Shown one piece after another: positions 35,201-44,038 of a stretch of 64,000 nucleotides of DNA (its first letter is position 1; each line of letters starts with the position of its first letter). The position numbers and the translations under genes are program-made. Origin of the DNA: Mangrovicoccus sp049603835 (GTDB lineage: Bacteria > Pseudomonadota > Alphaproteobacteria > Rhodobacterales > Rhodobacteraceae); contig JBMYSZ010000019.1 of the NCBI GenBank assembly GCA_049603835.1, positions 7,092-71,091 on the forward strand, given 5' to 3'. A model generated the notes under the pieces. The model had not been told where the DNA came from and did not search any database. It worked only from the letters and a program-made list of their open reading frames with translations.

Positions 35201-35278
35201 GAGGCCGTAACGGGACCAAGGGGGCAGCAAGCTCTGCGCAACACTTTCGGGCTGCGGCCAACTGTGCGGGGATCTTGA
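32213..35278 (+). CDS. Tail tape measure protein with internal lysozyme-like domain
   Basis: About 1021 residues. The helical N-terminus (KILVKYEEAAKRAAKKFDGA) is followed by a hydrophobic Ala/Gly stretch (near 170-200) and long coiled coils. Residues about 555-705 form a GH24 lysozyme-like domain: IIKRFEGFKATAYSDGN, then a GFGSD stretch and SLAYNYGSLPDRILPAI. It could cut peptidoglycan during DNA entry. The C-terminus has GLRPGEVPAILEKGELVLPT, typical of tape measures. Sets the tail length; at ~0.15 nm per residue it implies a long tail. Confidence 0.92.
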   Translation: MDDSDLLIQAGFSTAKMEAETRKILVKYEEAAKRAAKKFDGAMAKASNNETLKATAREIDRLARKYDPAYAAARKYERGVKQLNRAIEIGAITNKEYEQGLENLVQDLERAGKSAGKLGASMHQGSGASRSYGGALQNVGFQVGDFATQVSAGTSVTQALGQQLPQLLGAFGAFGAGAGAAAAILIPLGAALYEAYSGAVDLEEQTKALTEATDAYVAIAEAAATPIETLREKYGDLADEMAAVNGQLATMLGAVAGLQLDQSFSSFANQFGGFSDNVDRRGRNAGPGGVSESEWQRTVSSVAGAYDVARSDAEAIVRALKNVNEAVGAEQRLDALREMLALFTRAAESSEQLADVFSADIARIQTLIESTSKQLEASLTEDERRRERIFAKYAERERELAKLIRDRGIAEREMRQASLDGNLAHIKTSRAVIAGIDEEIERLTDAQGRVTDLAAETEVLIEAFERVTFDRNNESYQQALRLSEAIDGASQNIGDLDDADLSNLEARLHFIQDDLEGLRGLAQGLNSDLSIAGENAASGYGRSRIQGETLRRNAVSGDAVEIIKRFEGFKATAYSDGNAYRAGFGSDTVTLADGSVRRITQGMRVSYGDANRDLLRRVGEFQDGIVSQIGRDRFSGFSEAQQASLTSLAYNYGSLPDRILPAIRGGTNQDIATAIAGLQGDNEGVNRNRRLQEASAFGNTALVQAEIQQQSEQQRLLEQEAKERARLLDIRTAYAEQMRAQIADAELENSLIGKSAEEQARLRAEYILTQDAKRRGINLNERIAGSEETYAEAIKRTAAELAEKAMILQELKSHQDQAEASARRVEQAQNALKQGLIDAIVEGKNFSDVMSNVANMLAKAALEAALFGNSGLFASAGLMGTGSGLLGGAIIPGILHSGGVAGSDGYGHGRAFSASTWAGATRYHSGGIAGLRPGEVPAILEKGELVLPTKGVLSAPSVGKSEGMTVNIHNAPAGEHQVRQSDDGRALDIIIERKAIEAVTGPRGQQALRNTFGLRPTVRGS

Positions 35279-35280
35279 GC

Positions 35281-35631
35281 ATGCCTAGCTGGCCAGATGG
35301 CATTCCGTTTTGCCCCATGGGGGGAACCTACAGTGAAGAGCCGGGTGATGCGGTGCTGCGCACAGAATTCGATGCTGGCCCCGCCAAAACGCGGCGCAGG
35401 TTCACTGCGGTGCCGACCAGTATGCGGTTTTCGTTGCCGTGGTTGAGCCACGTAGAATATGCGCAATTCCGCGCATGGTTTGAGGACGATCTATTGCACG
35501 GTGCGTTAGCATTTGACGCGGATCATCCCCTAACTGGCGAGCTGCGCAGCTTTAGGTTCCGTCAGCCTTTTCGCGCCAATGCGCTAGGGAAACACATGGT
35601 GGTGCAGCTGGAATTGGAGATGTTGCCATGA
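35281..35631 (+). CDS. Minor tail protein, 116 aa
   Basis: MPSWPDGIPFCPMGGTYSEE, then RRRFTAVPTSMRFSLPWLSH and a C-terminal VVQLELEMLP. Small beta-rich proteins with the opening 'W...P' follow the tape measure in many Rhodobacterales phages and may be Dit-like distal tail components. Start 2 bp after the tape-measure stop; end overlaps the next start by 4 bp. Confidence 0.6.
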   Translation: MPSWPDGIPFCPMGGTYSEEPGDAVLRTEFDAGPAKTRRRFTAVPTSMRFSLPWLSHVEYAQFRAWFEDDLLHGALAFDADHPLTGELRSFRFRQPFRANALGKHMVVQLELEMLP

Positions 35632-36101
35632 GATCAACGCTTAGCACGCAAATGCTCTCTGCAATGCACTCTGAGGCCTCTGGGGAGGTGATTTTGCCAC
35701 TTGTGAAACTAACGCAAGCCGATTGGACCAATGCGATTTGCATTGTGCCAAATTGGCAGCCGGTCACACATCAGGCAGAGGAATATCAGCCTTTGGCCTT
35801 CGAAATTGATATGCCGGATGAGGAAGAAGGCATTGTTCCCGTCATTGAGTGGCGGGCCGATAATGTGGATCGGCGGTTGGTTGAAGCGTTGCGCCAGGTG
35901 CGCGGGATCGTGCAAGCGCGAATTGTTTGGGTGCTGGCGTCAAGTCCTGAGATTATTGAGATTGGCCCCCTGAATGTCGAGTTACGGGCGGCGCAGTACA
36001 ACGCGCAGCAAATCAGCGGCACAATGGGGGTCGAACCGATCCTGGAAATGCAGTTCGGCCATTTGGTAATGAACCCGAAAAACGCGCCCGCTCTGTTTTG
36101 A
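35628..36101 (+). CDS. DUF1833 minor tail protein
   Basis: 157 residues with VILPLVKLTQADWTNAICIV, then YQPLAFEIDMPDEEEG and an end MGVEPILEMQFGHLVMNP. DUF1833 proteins occur between the tape measure and the NlpC/P60 peptidase in siphoviruses, usually as tail tip components. Coupled to both neighbours by 4 and 1 bp overlaps. Confidence 0.7.
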   Translation: MRSTLSTQMLSAMHSEASGEVILPLVKLTQADWTNAICIVPNWQPVTHQAEEYQPLAFEIDMPDEEEGIVPVIEWRADNVDRRLVEALRQVRGIVQARIVWVLASSPEIIEIGPLNVELRAAQYNAQQISGTMGVEPILEMQFGHLVMNPKNAPALF

Positions 36102-36478
36102 TGTGGACTGATGAGTGGATTGGCCTGCCCTATCAATCACTTGGTAGGGGACCGGAAAGCTATGACTGCCTAGGGCTATTCCTGGCGGTGCAGAGGGCTC
36201 GCTACGGTCGGATCTTGCCTGATCCGTTATGCACTATGAGCGAGGCCGCGCGACGGCGGATTGTGGATGCCAGTATGCCGTTGTGGCGGCGAGTGGATCA
36301 CGCGCAAGAGGGTGATGCGGTGCTGTTTCGGGTGCGCGGGATGGTGCTGCATGTTGGGCTCGCTCTGGGGCCTCAGTTGATGCTGCATGTTGAGGATGAG
36401 GCCGCGTCAGTGATTGAGGATTTTGCGTCAGTGACTTGGGGGCAGAGGCTTGAAGGAATTTACACCTATGCGGGATAA
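36101..36478 (+). CDS. NlpC/P60-type tail peptidase
   Basis: 125 residues. The catalytic Cys is in ESYDCLGLFLAVQRARYG and the His in MVLHVGLALGPQLMLHVEDE, giving the NlpC/P60 Cys-His arrangement. Tail tip peptidases of this kind cut peptidoglycan cross-links during infection (lambda K-like). ATG at 36101 follows the previous stop by a 1 bp overlap and ends 11 bp into the tail hub gene. Confidence 0.82.
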   Translation: MWTDEWIGLPYQSLGRGPESYDCLGLFLAVQRARYGRILPDPLCTMSEAARRRIVDASMPLWRRVDHAQEGDAVLFRVRGMVLHVGLALGPQLMLHVEDEAASVIEDFASVTWGQRLEGIYTYAG

Positions 36479-39400
36479 CTCCTTCGAGTTGGTTACGCAG
36501 CCCAACTATTTCAGGACCGAGGGTGTTGAGCATCGATTTGTAAATGTTGGCGCGTCCATCGCTGATTTGGTGGCGTTGTCGGGCATCCCCGAGCGCTATC
36601 ATGGCGATTTGCAGGTTGTGGTGAGCAAAGGGACTGAGGTTACACCTATCCCTATTGCGCACTGGTCGCGTGTGCGCCCTGCGCAGGGCGCGCATGTGCA
36701 TATCTATCCTGCTGTTGAGGGACGCGCGGCAGCGGTGATTGTTTCGGCAGTCCTGCCTAAAGTAGCTGCTTTGGCTGCGGGCGCGTTGTTTGCCACTGGA
36801 ACGCTTGGGTTCGGGATTGCCTTTGCGGCCTTCACTATTGTCGGTGTACTGGTGGTAAATGCCCTGATCCCGCCCCCGTCCACAGCCGCATCCGCGTCCG
36901 CGTCCAGGGTGAGCTCGCGAACGCAAGATGATCCTAACTTTACGATCACGGGATCTTCCAACACCGAAAACCGCTATGGGATTTATCCCGTCGTGCTCGG
37001 ACGCCATCAAATGTATCCGCCAAAAACGGCGCGTGGTTATACTGATGGCAAGGGTGAGAATATCTACTATCGGGGGCGTTACACATTTGGATATGGGCCG
37101 GTGGCCTTGGAAAGCCTACGTATCGGATCAACGCCGATCACAGAAATGCAGGGCGTGGAACTTGAGTTTCTCAATGTTGATCGGGGTCAGACGCTGGCTC
37201 GCATGCCTGAGCTTGCGCCTTTGGTTCGTGCTTGGCGTTCCGGCACTGGTCGGTTGACGCTTTATCCAGATGATATTGCCGAGGATTCCGAACAGGCGCG
37301 GTTGCGCCAGAATGCACGCGTGGTGCGCACCACGCGCGACCGCGCGGTATCGGTTTCTGTCGATGTGACCTTTCAGGGATTGGTTCGTTTCAACGATAAG
37401 AACAACAAAGAGGTTCGGCGTGTGCGGATTGGCTACCGTTACCGCGCTGTTGGTGGTGGCTGGGTAGATATCGGTTCCGAGGAATATAGCGGCGCAACCA
37501 CGGCATCGCTTCGGTTCACAAAGACAATCCCTCTGCCCGCGCCTGGCGAATATGACATTGAAGTTAGGCGTATCAGCGAGGATAGCGAAGAGGCGGCAAT
37601 TCGGGACGATGCTTACCTGACAGCCATTCGCTCGGTCCAGGCGGGCGCGCTGCCCAGTCATCCCGAGATTGCGGAAGTTGCCGTGCGTATCAAGGCCAGT
37701 GATCAGTTGAATGGTCAGTTGGACAGTTTGAATGCTGTAGTGCAGCAAATGGCACCTGTTTGGACGGGCAAAGGATGGACTTCGCCAAAACCCGTGCGCC
37801 ATCCTGCTTGGATTTATGCGCGGGCGCTTATGGGGCCGATGGTGAGTTCGCCGGTGGGCGCGGAGCGGCTGCAATTGGCTGACCTAAAGGCCTGGGCGGA
37901 TGATGAGCCGCACTGGACCTGCGATATGGTTGTGGATCAGCCTTCTCAGGCTGGCGAGATCTTAGACCTAATTTGTGCAGCAGGCCGCGCGAGGCGCACG
38001 TTACGTGATCTGAAATACTCGGTGATCCGCGATGGTGGCGCAGGCCCTGTCATCCAGCAATTTACACCACGCAATTCTTGGGGATTTCAGGGGGAGATCA
38101 TATTTCCCAAGGAAATTCATGGATTTCGCGTGCGCTGTGTCTCTGAGCGGTTGGATTGGCAGCAAGATGAGATCGTTGTTTATGCCGATGGCTATCACGC
38201 AAGCAATGCAACCGAATTCGAGACGCTAGATTTGCGCGGCGTTGTCATAAGCGAATCTGACACTACAGGGGGCAATGCGTGGCGTCTGGGCCGCTATCAT
38301 CTGGCTCAGGCAATTTTGCGTCCAGAGTCATTTGAATGGCAATGCGATATTGACCATCTGCGGGTGAATATGGGCGACAAGGTGCGTCTCGTGCATGACG
38401 TGCCCTTGATTGGCGTTGGCGCAGGCCGCATCCGTCAGTTGGAAATCAATGCAGACGGCACATTGGCCCGGTTGGTTTTGGATGAATTGATCTCGGCCGA
38501 GGATGGGCTCTATCGCCTGTGCCTGCGCACGAAAACAGGCGGAGAGGTGGTATTCAGTGCTACACCTCCTGTGTCGTTTGAAGGTATCTGGACTGTTTCG
38601 CTCGGCCAGAAAGTTCCTGCGGCGGGTGTCCAGGTGGGTGATCTGGTTAGCGTTGAGCAAATGACGCAGGAAAGCATGGAGGTGCTGATTACTTCCATTC
38701 GTCACAACGGCGATCTGAAAGCAACCCTAACTGGCGTACCTGCCGCGCCTGCGGTGTTGCAGGCCGATAGCGACGCCATCCCACCCTATGTGCCGAATAT
38801 CACTAAGGTGATGCCGCGCGAAGCTCTGTTGCCGTCTCGGCCAGTGGTGCAATCCGTTATCCCAACAGTGCTTTATGGCCCCGCGCGTGTCGTGGCGCGG
38901 GTCAAGATCGCGGAATATGATCGCTTTGATATGGAGAAATATCACGTTTCTCTCACTGCGCCGTCTGGCGGTGAAACAATTCTCGGGCCGTTTAACTCGG
39001 GTGAGTTTGATCTGCCTCTATCTTCATTTGGTATTCATCGGGCAAATATTCGCCGTGAGAATAAAAAAGCTCTGATTTCAGCGATTACCGAGATCGATGT
39101 GGATTGGTCGCTCTCGTTAACGCGCCCGCGTGATGTGGAACGGTTCCGGGCAGATGTTGTGGGGAACCACGTCACACTGACCTGGGCTGCTGATGATCCC
39201 CTGGCAAAGCACTATGAGGTGCGCCATTTGCCAATGGGCAATGATGGTGGCTGGGCTCAGGCGATTTCCGTTGCGTCGGATGTGCAAGGTGGTGCAGTAA
39301 CGGTTCCTCTTTTGGGAGGGCGGTTCTTGATCCGCGCTATCGGTCATTGGGGGCAGCAAAGCGCGAACGCCTCTTTGGTGGAGATTTCCAACAGCAATGT

Positions 39401-40175
39401 CTTTGGCCTCAATGTTGTCAAAACACTGACAGAACATCCTGCGTTTGAAGGTGTAAAAACCAAAAATTTGGTTCATGCTAAGGATCGGTTGTTTTTGACA
39501 ACTGATACAACCCTTTCCGAATGGCCGGCGCTTTCCGAGGTCGGAAAACTCGGAACCTATGGCGGCGTAGCCAAGGCGGGTGAATATGCACTCTCTGAGG
39601 TGGTTGATCTGACGGCGGTCTATGTTTCGCGGGTGAGTGCCGATATTCATGCCTCGGAATATCTCAGTGATTTTCGCCTATCCAGTTGGCCTAATCTATC
39701 CGCAATTGACGGCATTGCTGGTTCAGTTGATGAGGGCGTTTGGGGTGTGAGGCTCATGATGCAATCCACGCTGGATGATCCTGGGGGCGCACAGGCGAAT
39801 TGGACGGATTGGCAAGAGTTCCGAGCGGGCGATTATGAATCGCGCGGGTATCGTTTCAAACTGATCGTGGAAAGCTCTGATCCCAAAGTTCAAGTGATCG
39901 TGCAGCGATTGGTTGTCTCTATTGATATGCCAGATAGGGTGGACGGAGCCAGTGAGGTGCCGTGCCCACCCGAAGGCATTTATGTGGCATTTCAGCCGCC
40001 GTTCAAAGAGCGGCCTGCAATCACGATCACCGGCCAGGAGCTGCCATCTGGCTTTGTGGAAAAGCGCACGCAAGTCAGTGCGCAGGGCTTTCATATGCAA
40101 TTCGTCGATTCAGCAGAGCAAGGTGTGAATTGCACTTTTGATTGGGTTGCAAAGGGCTACGGGCGCGAAACCTAA
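36468..40175 (+). CDS. Tail hub/tip attachment protein (TipJ, lambda J-like)
   Basis: About 1235 residues, start ATG at 36468. An N-terminal hydrophobic segment (PKVAALAAGALFATGTLGFG) lies between a small beta domain and a hub section (NRYGIYPVVLGRHQMYPP, RGYTDGKGENIYYRGRYTFG in pieces). Later parts show fibronectin-III-like repeats and WDQ/AEIF-type hub sequences (WTCDMVVDQPSQAG). The last third (MDRVDGASEVPCPPEG, ITITGQELP) probably holds the receptor-binding region. It specifies host range. Confidence 0.88.
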   Translation: MRDNSFELVTQPNYFRTEGVEHRFVNVGASIADLVALSGIPERYHGDLQVVVSKGTEVTPIPIAHWSRVRPAQGAHVHIYPAVEGRAAAVIVSAVLPKVAALAAGALFATGTLGFGIAFAAFTIVGVLVVNALIPPPSTAASASASRVSSRTQDDPNFTITGSSNTENRYGIYPVVLGRHQMYPPKTARGYTDGKGENIYYRGRYTFGYGPVALESLRIGSTPITEMQGVELEFLNVDRGQTLARMPELAPLVRAWRSGTGRLTLYPDDIAEDSEQARLRQNARVVRTTRDRAVSVSVDVTFQGLVRFNDKNNKEVRRVRIGYRYRAVGGGWVDIGSEEYSGATTASLRFTKTIPLPAPGEYDIEVRRISEDSEEAAIRDDAYLTAIRSVQAGALPSHPEIAEVAVRIKASDQLNGQLDSLNAVVQQMAPVWTGKGWTSPKPVRHPAWIYARALMGPMVSSPVGAERLQLADLKAWADDEPHWTCDMVVDQPSQAGEILDLICAAGRARRTLRDLKYSVIRDGGAGPVIQQFTPRNSWGFQGEIIFPKEIHGFRVRCVSERLDWQQDEIVVYADGYHASNATEFETLDLRGVVISESDTTGGNAWRLGRYHLAQAILRPESFEWQCDIDHLRVNMGDKVRLVHDVPLIGVGAGRIRQLEINADGTLARLVLDELISAEDGLYRLCLRTKTGGEVVFSATPPVSFEGIWTVSLGQKVPAAGVQVGDLVSVEQMTQESMEVLITSIRHNGDLKATLTGVPAAPAVLQADSDAIPPYVPNITKVMPREALLPSRPVVQSVIPTVLYGPARVVARVKIAEYDRFDMEKYHVSLTAPSGGETILGPFNSGEFDLPLSSFGIHRANIRRENKKALISAITEIDVDWSLSLTRPRDVERFRADVVGNHVTLTWAADDPLAKHYEVRHLPMGNDGGWAQAISVASDVQGGAVTVPLLGGRFLIRAIGHWGQQSANASLVEISNSNVFGLNVVKTLTEHPAFEGVKTKNLVHAKDRLFLTTDTTLSEWPALSEVGKLGTYGGVAKAGEYALSEVVDLTAVYVSRVSADIHASEYLSDFRLSSWPNLSAIDGIAGSVDEGVWGVRLMMQSTLDDPGGAQANWTDWQEFRAGDYESRGYRFKLIVESSDPKVQVIVQRLVVSIDMPDRVDGASEVPCPPEGIYVAFQPPFKERPAITITGQELPSGFVEKRTQVSAQGFHMQFVDSAEQGVNCTFDWVAKGYGRET

Positions 40176-40184
40176 GAGGAAAAC

Positions 40185-40931
40185 ATGACACAATTTGCTT
40201 TACCGGACATCCTTGCCGATGATCCGAATGGCCTACAATTAGCTGAAATATTGAACAATTTCAATGCGGCGCTGCTATCGGCCCATTCTGGTCCCGAGCG
40301 TCCTGAATATGCGGTCGCGGGAACTTTATGGTATAAAGTTGTCGATGACACAAAAACACTTCATGTTTTTGATGGTACTACAGACGTCCCAATACCCTTG
40401 GGGCAAGAATTTATTGATCACATCGCAAATACCGAGAACCCACATTCACTGACTCTTTCTCAGTTAGGCATGACGGGTTCTGTTGCGTTCTTTGCTATGC
40501 CATCTGCGCCATCCGGTTGGCTCAAAGCCAATGGGGCAGAGCTATCGCGCGAAACCTATAGCGATCTGTTTGCAGCAATTGGCACATCCTTTGGGGAGGG
40601 TGACGGTGTAGCCACCTTCAATGTGCCAGACCTTCGGGGTGAATTCATTCGCGGCCTAGATGACGGGCGCGGTGTGGATACCGGGCGCGTGCTCGGCACA
40701 TGGCAGGCAGAAGATTGGAAATCTTTCTGGATGAAGAACACGCTTTCAAACGTCGAAACAGGTTACAGTCACGGCAGCGTTTGGATGGGGAAAAATGTCA
40801 CGCCTGAGGATTATGTCGGAAACCTCTTTGCTGGCTACTGGTCAAAGCCGTCTGCCGCTATCGGAACGCGCTGGAATACCGAAGAGAACCGCCCGCGTAA
40901 CATCGCGTTGCTCCCTTGCATCAAATATTAA
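40185..40931 (+). CDS. Tail fibre protein with phage collar domain
   Basis: 248 residues. The collar-domain motif is MPSAPSGWLKANGAELSRETYSDLFAAIG (in part), followed by GEGDGVATFNVPDLRGEFIRGL, which is diagnostic. The C-terminus (TRWNTEENRPRNIALLPCIKY) also matches collar fibres. It sits after the tip protein, where receptor-binding fibres are encoded. Confidence 0.9.
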   Translation: MTQFALPDILADDPNGLQLAEILNNFNAALLSAHSGPERPEYAVAGTLWYKVVDDTKTLHVFDGTTDVPIPLGQEFIDHIANTENPHSLTLSQLGMTGSVAFFAMPSAPSGWLKANGAELSRETYSDLFAAIGTSFGEGDGVATFNVPDLRGEFIRGLDDGRGVDTGRVLGTWQAEDWKSFWMKNTLSNVETGYSHGSVWMGKNVTPEDYVGNLFAGYWSKPSAAIGTRWNTEENRPRNIALLPCIKY

Positions 40932-40943
40932 CAGAGGCGCAGA

Positions 40944-41657
40944 ATGGATATTTTTAATTTCGACCGCAAGTTAGGTGGCTATCTGGGGCCGTCAAAAGCG
41001 GATAGATCCCCGCTGGATGGTGAATGGCTCATTCCTGCGTTTGCAACCAAAACGCCGCCTCCTGATGTTCCAGATGGGAAAATCGCCGTGTTCAAAGACG
41101 GCGAGTGGGCAGTTCTAGAAAATAATCTTGGGCGAGAATACTGGCTGGCCGACGGGTCGCGGTATGTGGTTCGCGAATATGGCGAGTTGGTTCCTTCTGA
41201 TGCGTTTTTCGAAGAGCCCGATCTGCGGTCAATCGAAGAGATTGTGGGTGACGCGCTGGCGCTAGTCGATCAGCGTCACGCAGAGTGCATTCGCCTATTG
41301 ACGGACAACGCCACCATCGAAGAGCGCGACACTTGGAAGATGAAGGAAGAGGCAGCACGCGCCGTCATCTCTGGCACCGCAACCGAGGGTCAGCAAGCTA
41401 TGATTGCGCTTGAGGCCGATGGGGCTGGTCTTGCTCCCGAAAACTTGGCCCAGGTCATTGTTCAAAAGGCTGAAAGCTATCAAAAACTGATTGGCATGAC
41501 CGCTGGCCTGCGTGCGAAAGCGCGCAACGCTATCAAATCTTTGCAGGGTTCCGCGTCCGAAAAGGAGCAGTTGAATATTGCATTGGCGGATCTACTGGCT
41601 GGCGTTGATAGCGAAGTGCAAGCAACCGTTGCAGCATGGAAGGCTGGCAACATCTGA
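40944..41657 (+). CDS. Tail fibre assembly-like protein with DUF4376-like C-terminus
   Basis: 237 residues. The N-terminal half has KIAVFKDGEWAVLENNLGREY, a pattern shared with tail fibre chaperones. The C-terminal half (ERDTWKMKEEAARAVISGTA, YQKLIGMTAGLRAKARNAIK) is DUF4376-like. It is directly 12 bp after the fibre gene, consistent with helping its folding. A terminator follows. Confidence 0.7.
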   Translation: MDIFNFDRKLGGYLGPSKADRSPLDGEWLIPAFATKTPPPDVPDGKIAVFKDGEWAVLENNLGREYWLADGSRYVVREYGELVPSDAFFEEPDLRSIEEIVGDALALVDQRHAECIRLLTDNATIEERDTWKMKEEAARAVISGTATEGQQAMIALEADGAGLAPENLAQVIVQKAESYQKLIGMTAGLRAKARNAIKSLQGSASEKEQLNIALADLLAGVDSEVQATVAAWKAGNI

Positions 41658-41679
41658 TCAGCGGATAAATGAGGCAGGC

Positions 41680-41708
41680 AGCGCGTTCCCATTGGGGCGC
41701 GCTTTTTT
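41680..41708 (+). terminator. Rho-independent terminator after the tail genes
   Basis: AGCGCG-TT-CCC / GGG-CGCGCT, a GC-rich stem with a two-base bulge, followed by six T. It separates the tail operon from the holin-like genes. Confidence 0.7.
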
Positions 41709-41728
41709 CATGGGCAAAAGGCGGGCAA

Positions 41729-42136
41729 ATGATCGGTAGATTATTCGATGCGGGGGTGCAGGCAATCGCTTGGCAATCACCTGTACTTTTGGCGCAGGCA
41801 GCAAGCGCGGCGGTGGTGGCGGCAGCGCCCAGTGTGCCAGGAATTGAGATGCTGGCCGAGGTGCAGGATGAGCTTGCCATCTTAGTGTTTAGCGGCGTCG
41901 CGGGAGCATTCGCCAAGGCCGTAATGTTTCCCCAAAAGGGGTGGCGCAACCGCGCGATTTACGGCTTTTCCAGTGCGATCTCGGCAGTGTTCTTGGGCGG
42001 CTTGCTTGGCGCTATTGCGGCCAATTTTGGCGCTCAGGATGTGTATGCATTCCTTGCATCGGGTTTCTTGACAGGGTTCGCGGGCCGTGAGGGGATCACC
42101 GCCATACAGATTAAATTGTTGGGGAAACAGTCATGA
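41729..42136 (+). CDS. Holin-like membrane protein, 135 aa
   Basis: From MIGRLFDAGVQAIAWQSPVL, after AAAAGGCGGG. About three hydrophobic segments can be seen: near 12-40, IYGFSSAISAVFLGGLLGAIAA, and VYAFLASGFLTGFAG. Position after the tail fibre genes and membrane topology suit a holin, but no signature family is certain. Its stop overlaps the next start by 4 bp (ATGA). Confidence 0.65.
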   Translation: MIGRLFDAGVQAIAWQSPVLLAQAASAAVVAAAPSVPGIEMLAEVQDELAILVFSGVAGAFAKAVMFPQKGWRNRAIYGFSSAISAVFLGGLLGAIAANFGAQDVYAFLASGFLTGFAGREGITAIQIKLLGKQS

Positions 42137-42414
42137 TCAGCAACTGGGTGTTGATCGTCGCGCTTATATGCATTGTGGCCTGTTCCTGGAACCTGGCGCA
42201 GCAAAATGTAATCGGCAAGGAGCCGTTCGCGCGATTGATTGGCCTGAGTTATGGAGTGATCTCTGTTGGCGCTATGGGTTGGCTGGTATCGCCCGTATTG
42301 CCGATAGATATTCACCCGCTCACCGTCTTGGCCGCAGGCTTTGCTATCAATTTGGTCCTGATCACGATCAGGCTTAACCGATTATACGAGGGCCCATCCC
42401 AAACCTTGGACTGA
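42133..42414 (+). CDS. Small membrane protein, 93 aa (second holin or spanin-like candidate)
   Basis: Three short hydrophobic stretches: WVLIVALICIVACSWNLA, LSYGVISVGAMGWLVSPVLP and LTVLAAGFAINLVLITIRL. Coupled to the preceding gene by ATGA. No endolysin gene was found next to them, so the lysis role rests on position and topology only. Confidence 0.6.
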   Translation: MISNWVLIVALICIVACSWNLAQQNVIGKEPFARLIGLSYGVISVGAMGWLVSPVLPIDIHPLTVLAAGFAINLVLITIRLNRLYEGPSQTLD

Positions 42415-43029
42415 TTGTAGACAACACTGCCTCAGGCGCGCCTGTGGTCGGTGGTTAATCCGAACCCGCCTTTTCGGCATGTTGGCGCTATAGCCGATCA
42501 GAGCCCATCTCGGGCGTTCGTGGGTCATGCAGCATTGGTCTAGGGGGGGCGGGGAGCGGTCGTTCGCCGCGGAGACAATCGATTACACAGCAAAGATAGA
42601 AGTCGACATTCAGTGTGGACTAGGAAGGAAGTGGATCTGAGGCGCTGCACGACGGCACCGAGCCTCATTTTCCGAATGTGCAAGGTGCTCGATAGACAGC
42701 TTCGACGTCACGGCCGCGAGTGCAGCAGGGTGTTTCATTTGGATCGAGACGCGGGCCGCCGCAGCGCACGGAAACCTGGATACGATGCTGATATAGCGAA
42801 CAATCCGCTCACCCAGCCGGCCTGGATGCGCGTACTTGACCACAGCGACCCGTTTGAGCAGGTCCATTCCGGCCTGCGCCTATCTGAGCGAATTGACTGG
42901 GATGGCCTTAAGTACCGCGTCGGTAGGCATTTCCATCACTCAGTCTTGCTACGAAGCACTTCAGGAACTCAATTATAGTTGTCAAGGCCCTTCCCGAACA
43001 GGTAGGGAGGGAAAGACGAGGGAGACGAT
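42415..43029. other. 615 bp non-coding junction between phage lysis genes and cargo
   Basis: No convincing gene. Two antisense short frames (42613-42978 and 42610-42867) overlap and neither has a good start signal. On the minus strand near 42850-42950 there are two adjacent short protein-like frames (MEMPTDAVLKAIPVNSL and DLLKRVAVVKYAHPGRLG), perhaps the remains of a ParB- or transposition-related gene. GC-rich like the following cargo; likely the junction where foreign DNA was added. AGGGAGGGAAAG just before 43030 serves the next gene. Confidence 0.4.
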
Positions 43030-44028
43030 ATGGCACGCGGCGAACTGATGAAAAAGCTCATAACGAGCTACGGTCGGGATGATAAATTCCGTACCGTATT
43101 CGAGCAGATCATCGGCGAGGAGGAGCGAAAGGGCAATCGAGTGCTCGCCGGCTCTCTGCGCAAGTCTCTCGATCACCTCGGCGAAGGTGCGACCCAAAGG
43201 GCTCCTTCAAGCAAGCTGCTGCCCTTCCCGGACGAGGCACGCGATTTCATCCAGCGGGTGGAGCCGCAGCGCACACCCGCCGAGCTTCACCTGTCGCATG
43301 AGAATACAGAACTTTTCGCCGGCATCATCCGCGAGTTCCGGCAGGCGGACCGCCTGCACCGCCATGGTCTCGAGGTACGCTCCAAGCTTCTCTTCTGCGG
43401 CCCGCCCGGCACGGGTAAGACCATGTGCGCGGAGGTGTTCGCCGGTGAGCTGGGGCTACCCTTTTTCCACGTACGCCTCGACAGCCTCGTTTCGTCATAT
43501 CTGGGTGAGACGGCCACCAACATCCGTAGGACCTTCGAGTTCGCACGGCGCCAGCCTTGCGTCCTATTTTTCGACGAGTTTGACGCGCTTGCGCGCTCGC
43601 GGGAGGAGGCGACCGAAACCGGTGAATTGCGCCGTGTGGTCAACAGCCTACTAATGTTCATTGAGCAGATTGAGCCCGGCGGGTTTCTGATCGCCGCGAC
43701 GAACCTCGCGGGCCAGCTTGATCAGGCAATTTGGCGGAGATTCGACGAGGTGGTCTGGTTCGATCTACCCAACGTGCAGATGATCGAAGCCTATCTGAGC
43801 CACGCTTTCCGCAACGTGGCGACTTCTATCGATCCGGCTACCTATGTCGATCGCCTGACGGGTTGTTCCTATGCAGAACTGGCTCGGATCACCCAACAAG
43901 CGATCAAGCTGTCGATCCTGGATGGCAACACGGGTGTGACAGACGGTCACTTACGCTCAGCCCTGCGCAATTCCGAACGCCGGCGCGCGAGGGCTTGCGA
44001 AGGTGGTGCGGGCACCACTTCCGTATAG
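43030..44028 (+). CDS. ietA: IetA-like AAA+ ATPase
   Basis: 332 residues. The AAA+ core has Walker A LLFCGPPGTGKTMCAEVFA (residues ~124-131), the pore-loop-like SLVSSYLGETATNIRR, Walker B CVLFFDEFDALAR (~178-187), sensor LIAATNLAGQLDQAIWRRFDE and a C-terminal helical lid. This FtsH/Cdc48-like type is what IetA has. In IetAS of Agrobacterium Ti-type plasmids this pair stabilises the plasmid (IetA as antitoxin, IetS as toxin), and IetAS was later reported as an antiphage system. GC-rich, 10 bp before ietS. Confidence 0.8.
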   Translation: MARGELMKKLITSYGRDDKFRTVFEQIIGEEERKGNRVLAGSLRKSLDHLGEGATQRAPSSKLLPFPDEARDFIQRVEPQRTPAELHLSHENTELFAGIIREFRQADRLHRHGLEVRSKLLFCGPPGTGKTMCAEVFAGELGLPFFHVRLDSLVSSYLGETATNIRRTFEFARRQPCVLFFDEFDALARSREEATETGELRRVVNSLLMFIEQIEPGGFLIAATNLAGQLDQAIWRRFDEVVWFDLPNVQMIEAYLSHAFRNVATSIDPATYVDRLTGCSYAELARITQQAIKLSILDGNTGVTDGHLRSALRNSERRRARACEGGAGTTSV

Positions 44029-44038
44029 GAACCAGGGG

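Noticed and set aside
42610..42978. Antisense frames in the gap before ietA
   Set aside because: They overlap each other on opposite strands, lack start signals and match no family; at most a relic.
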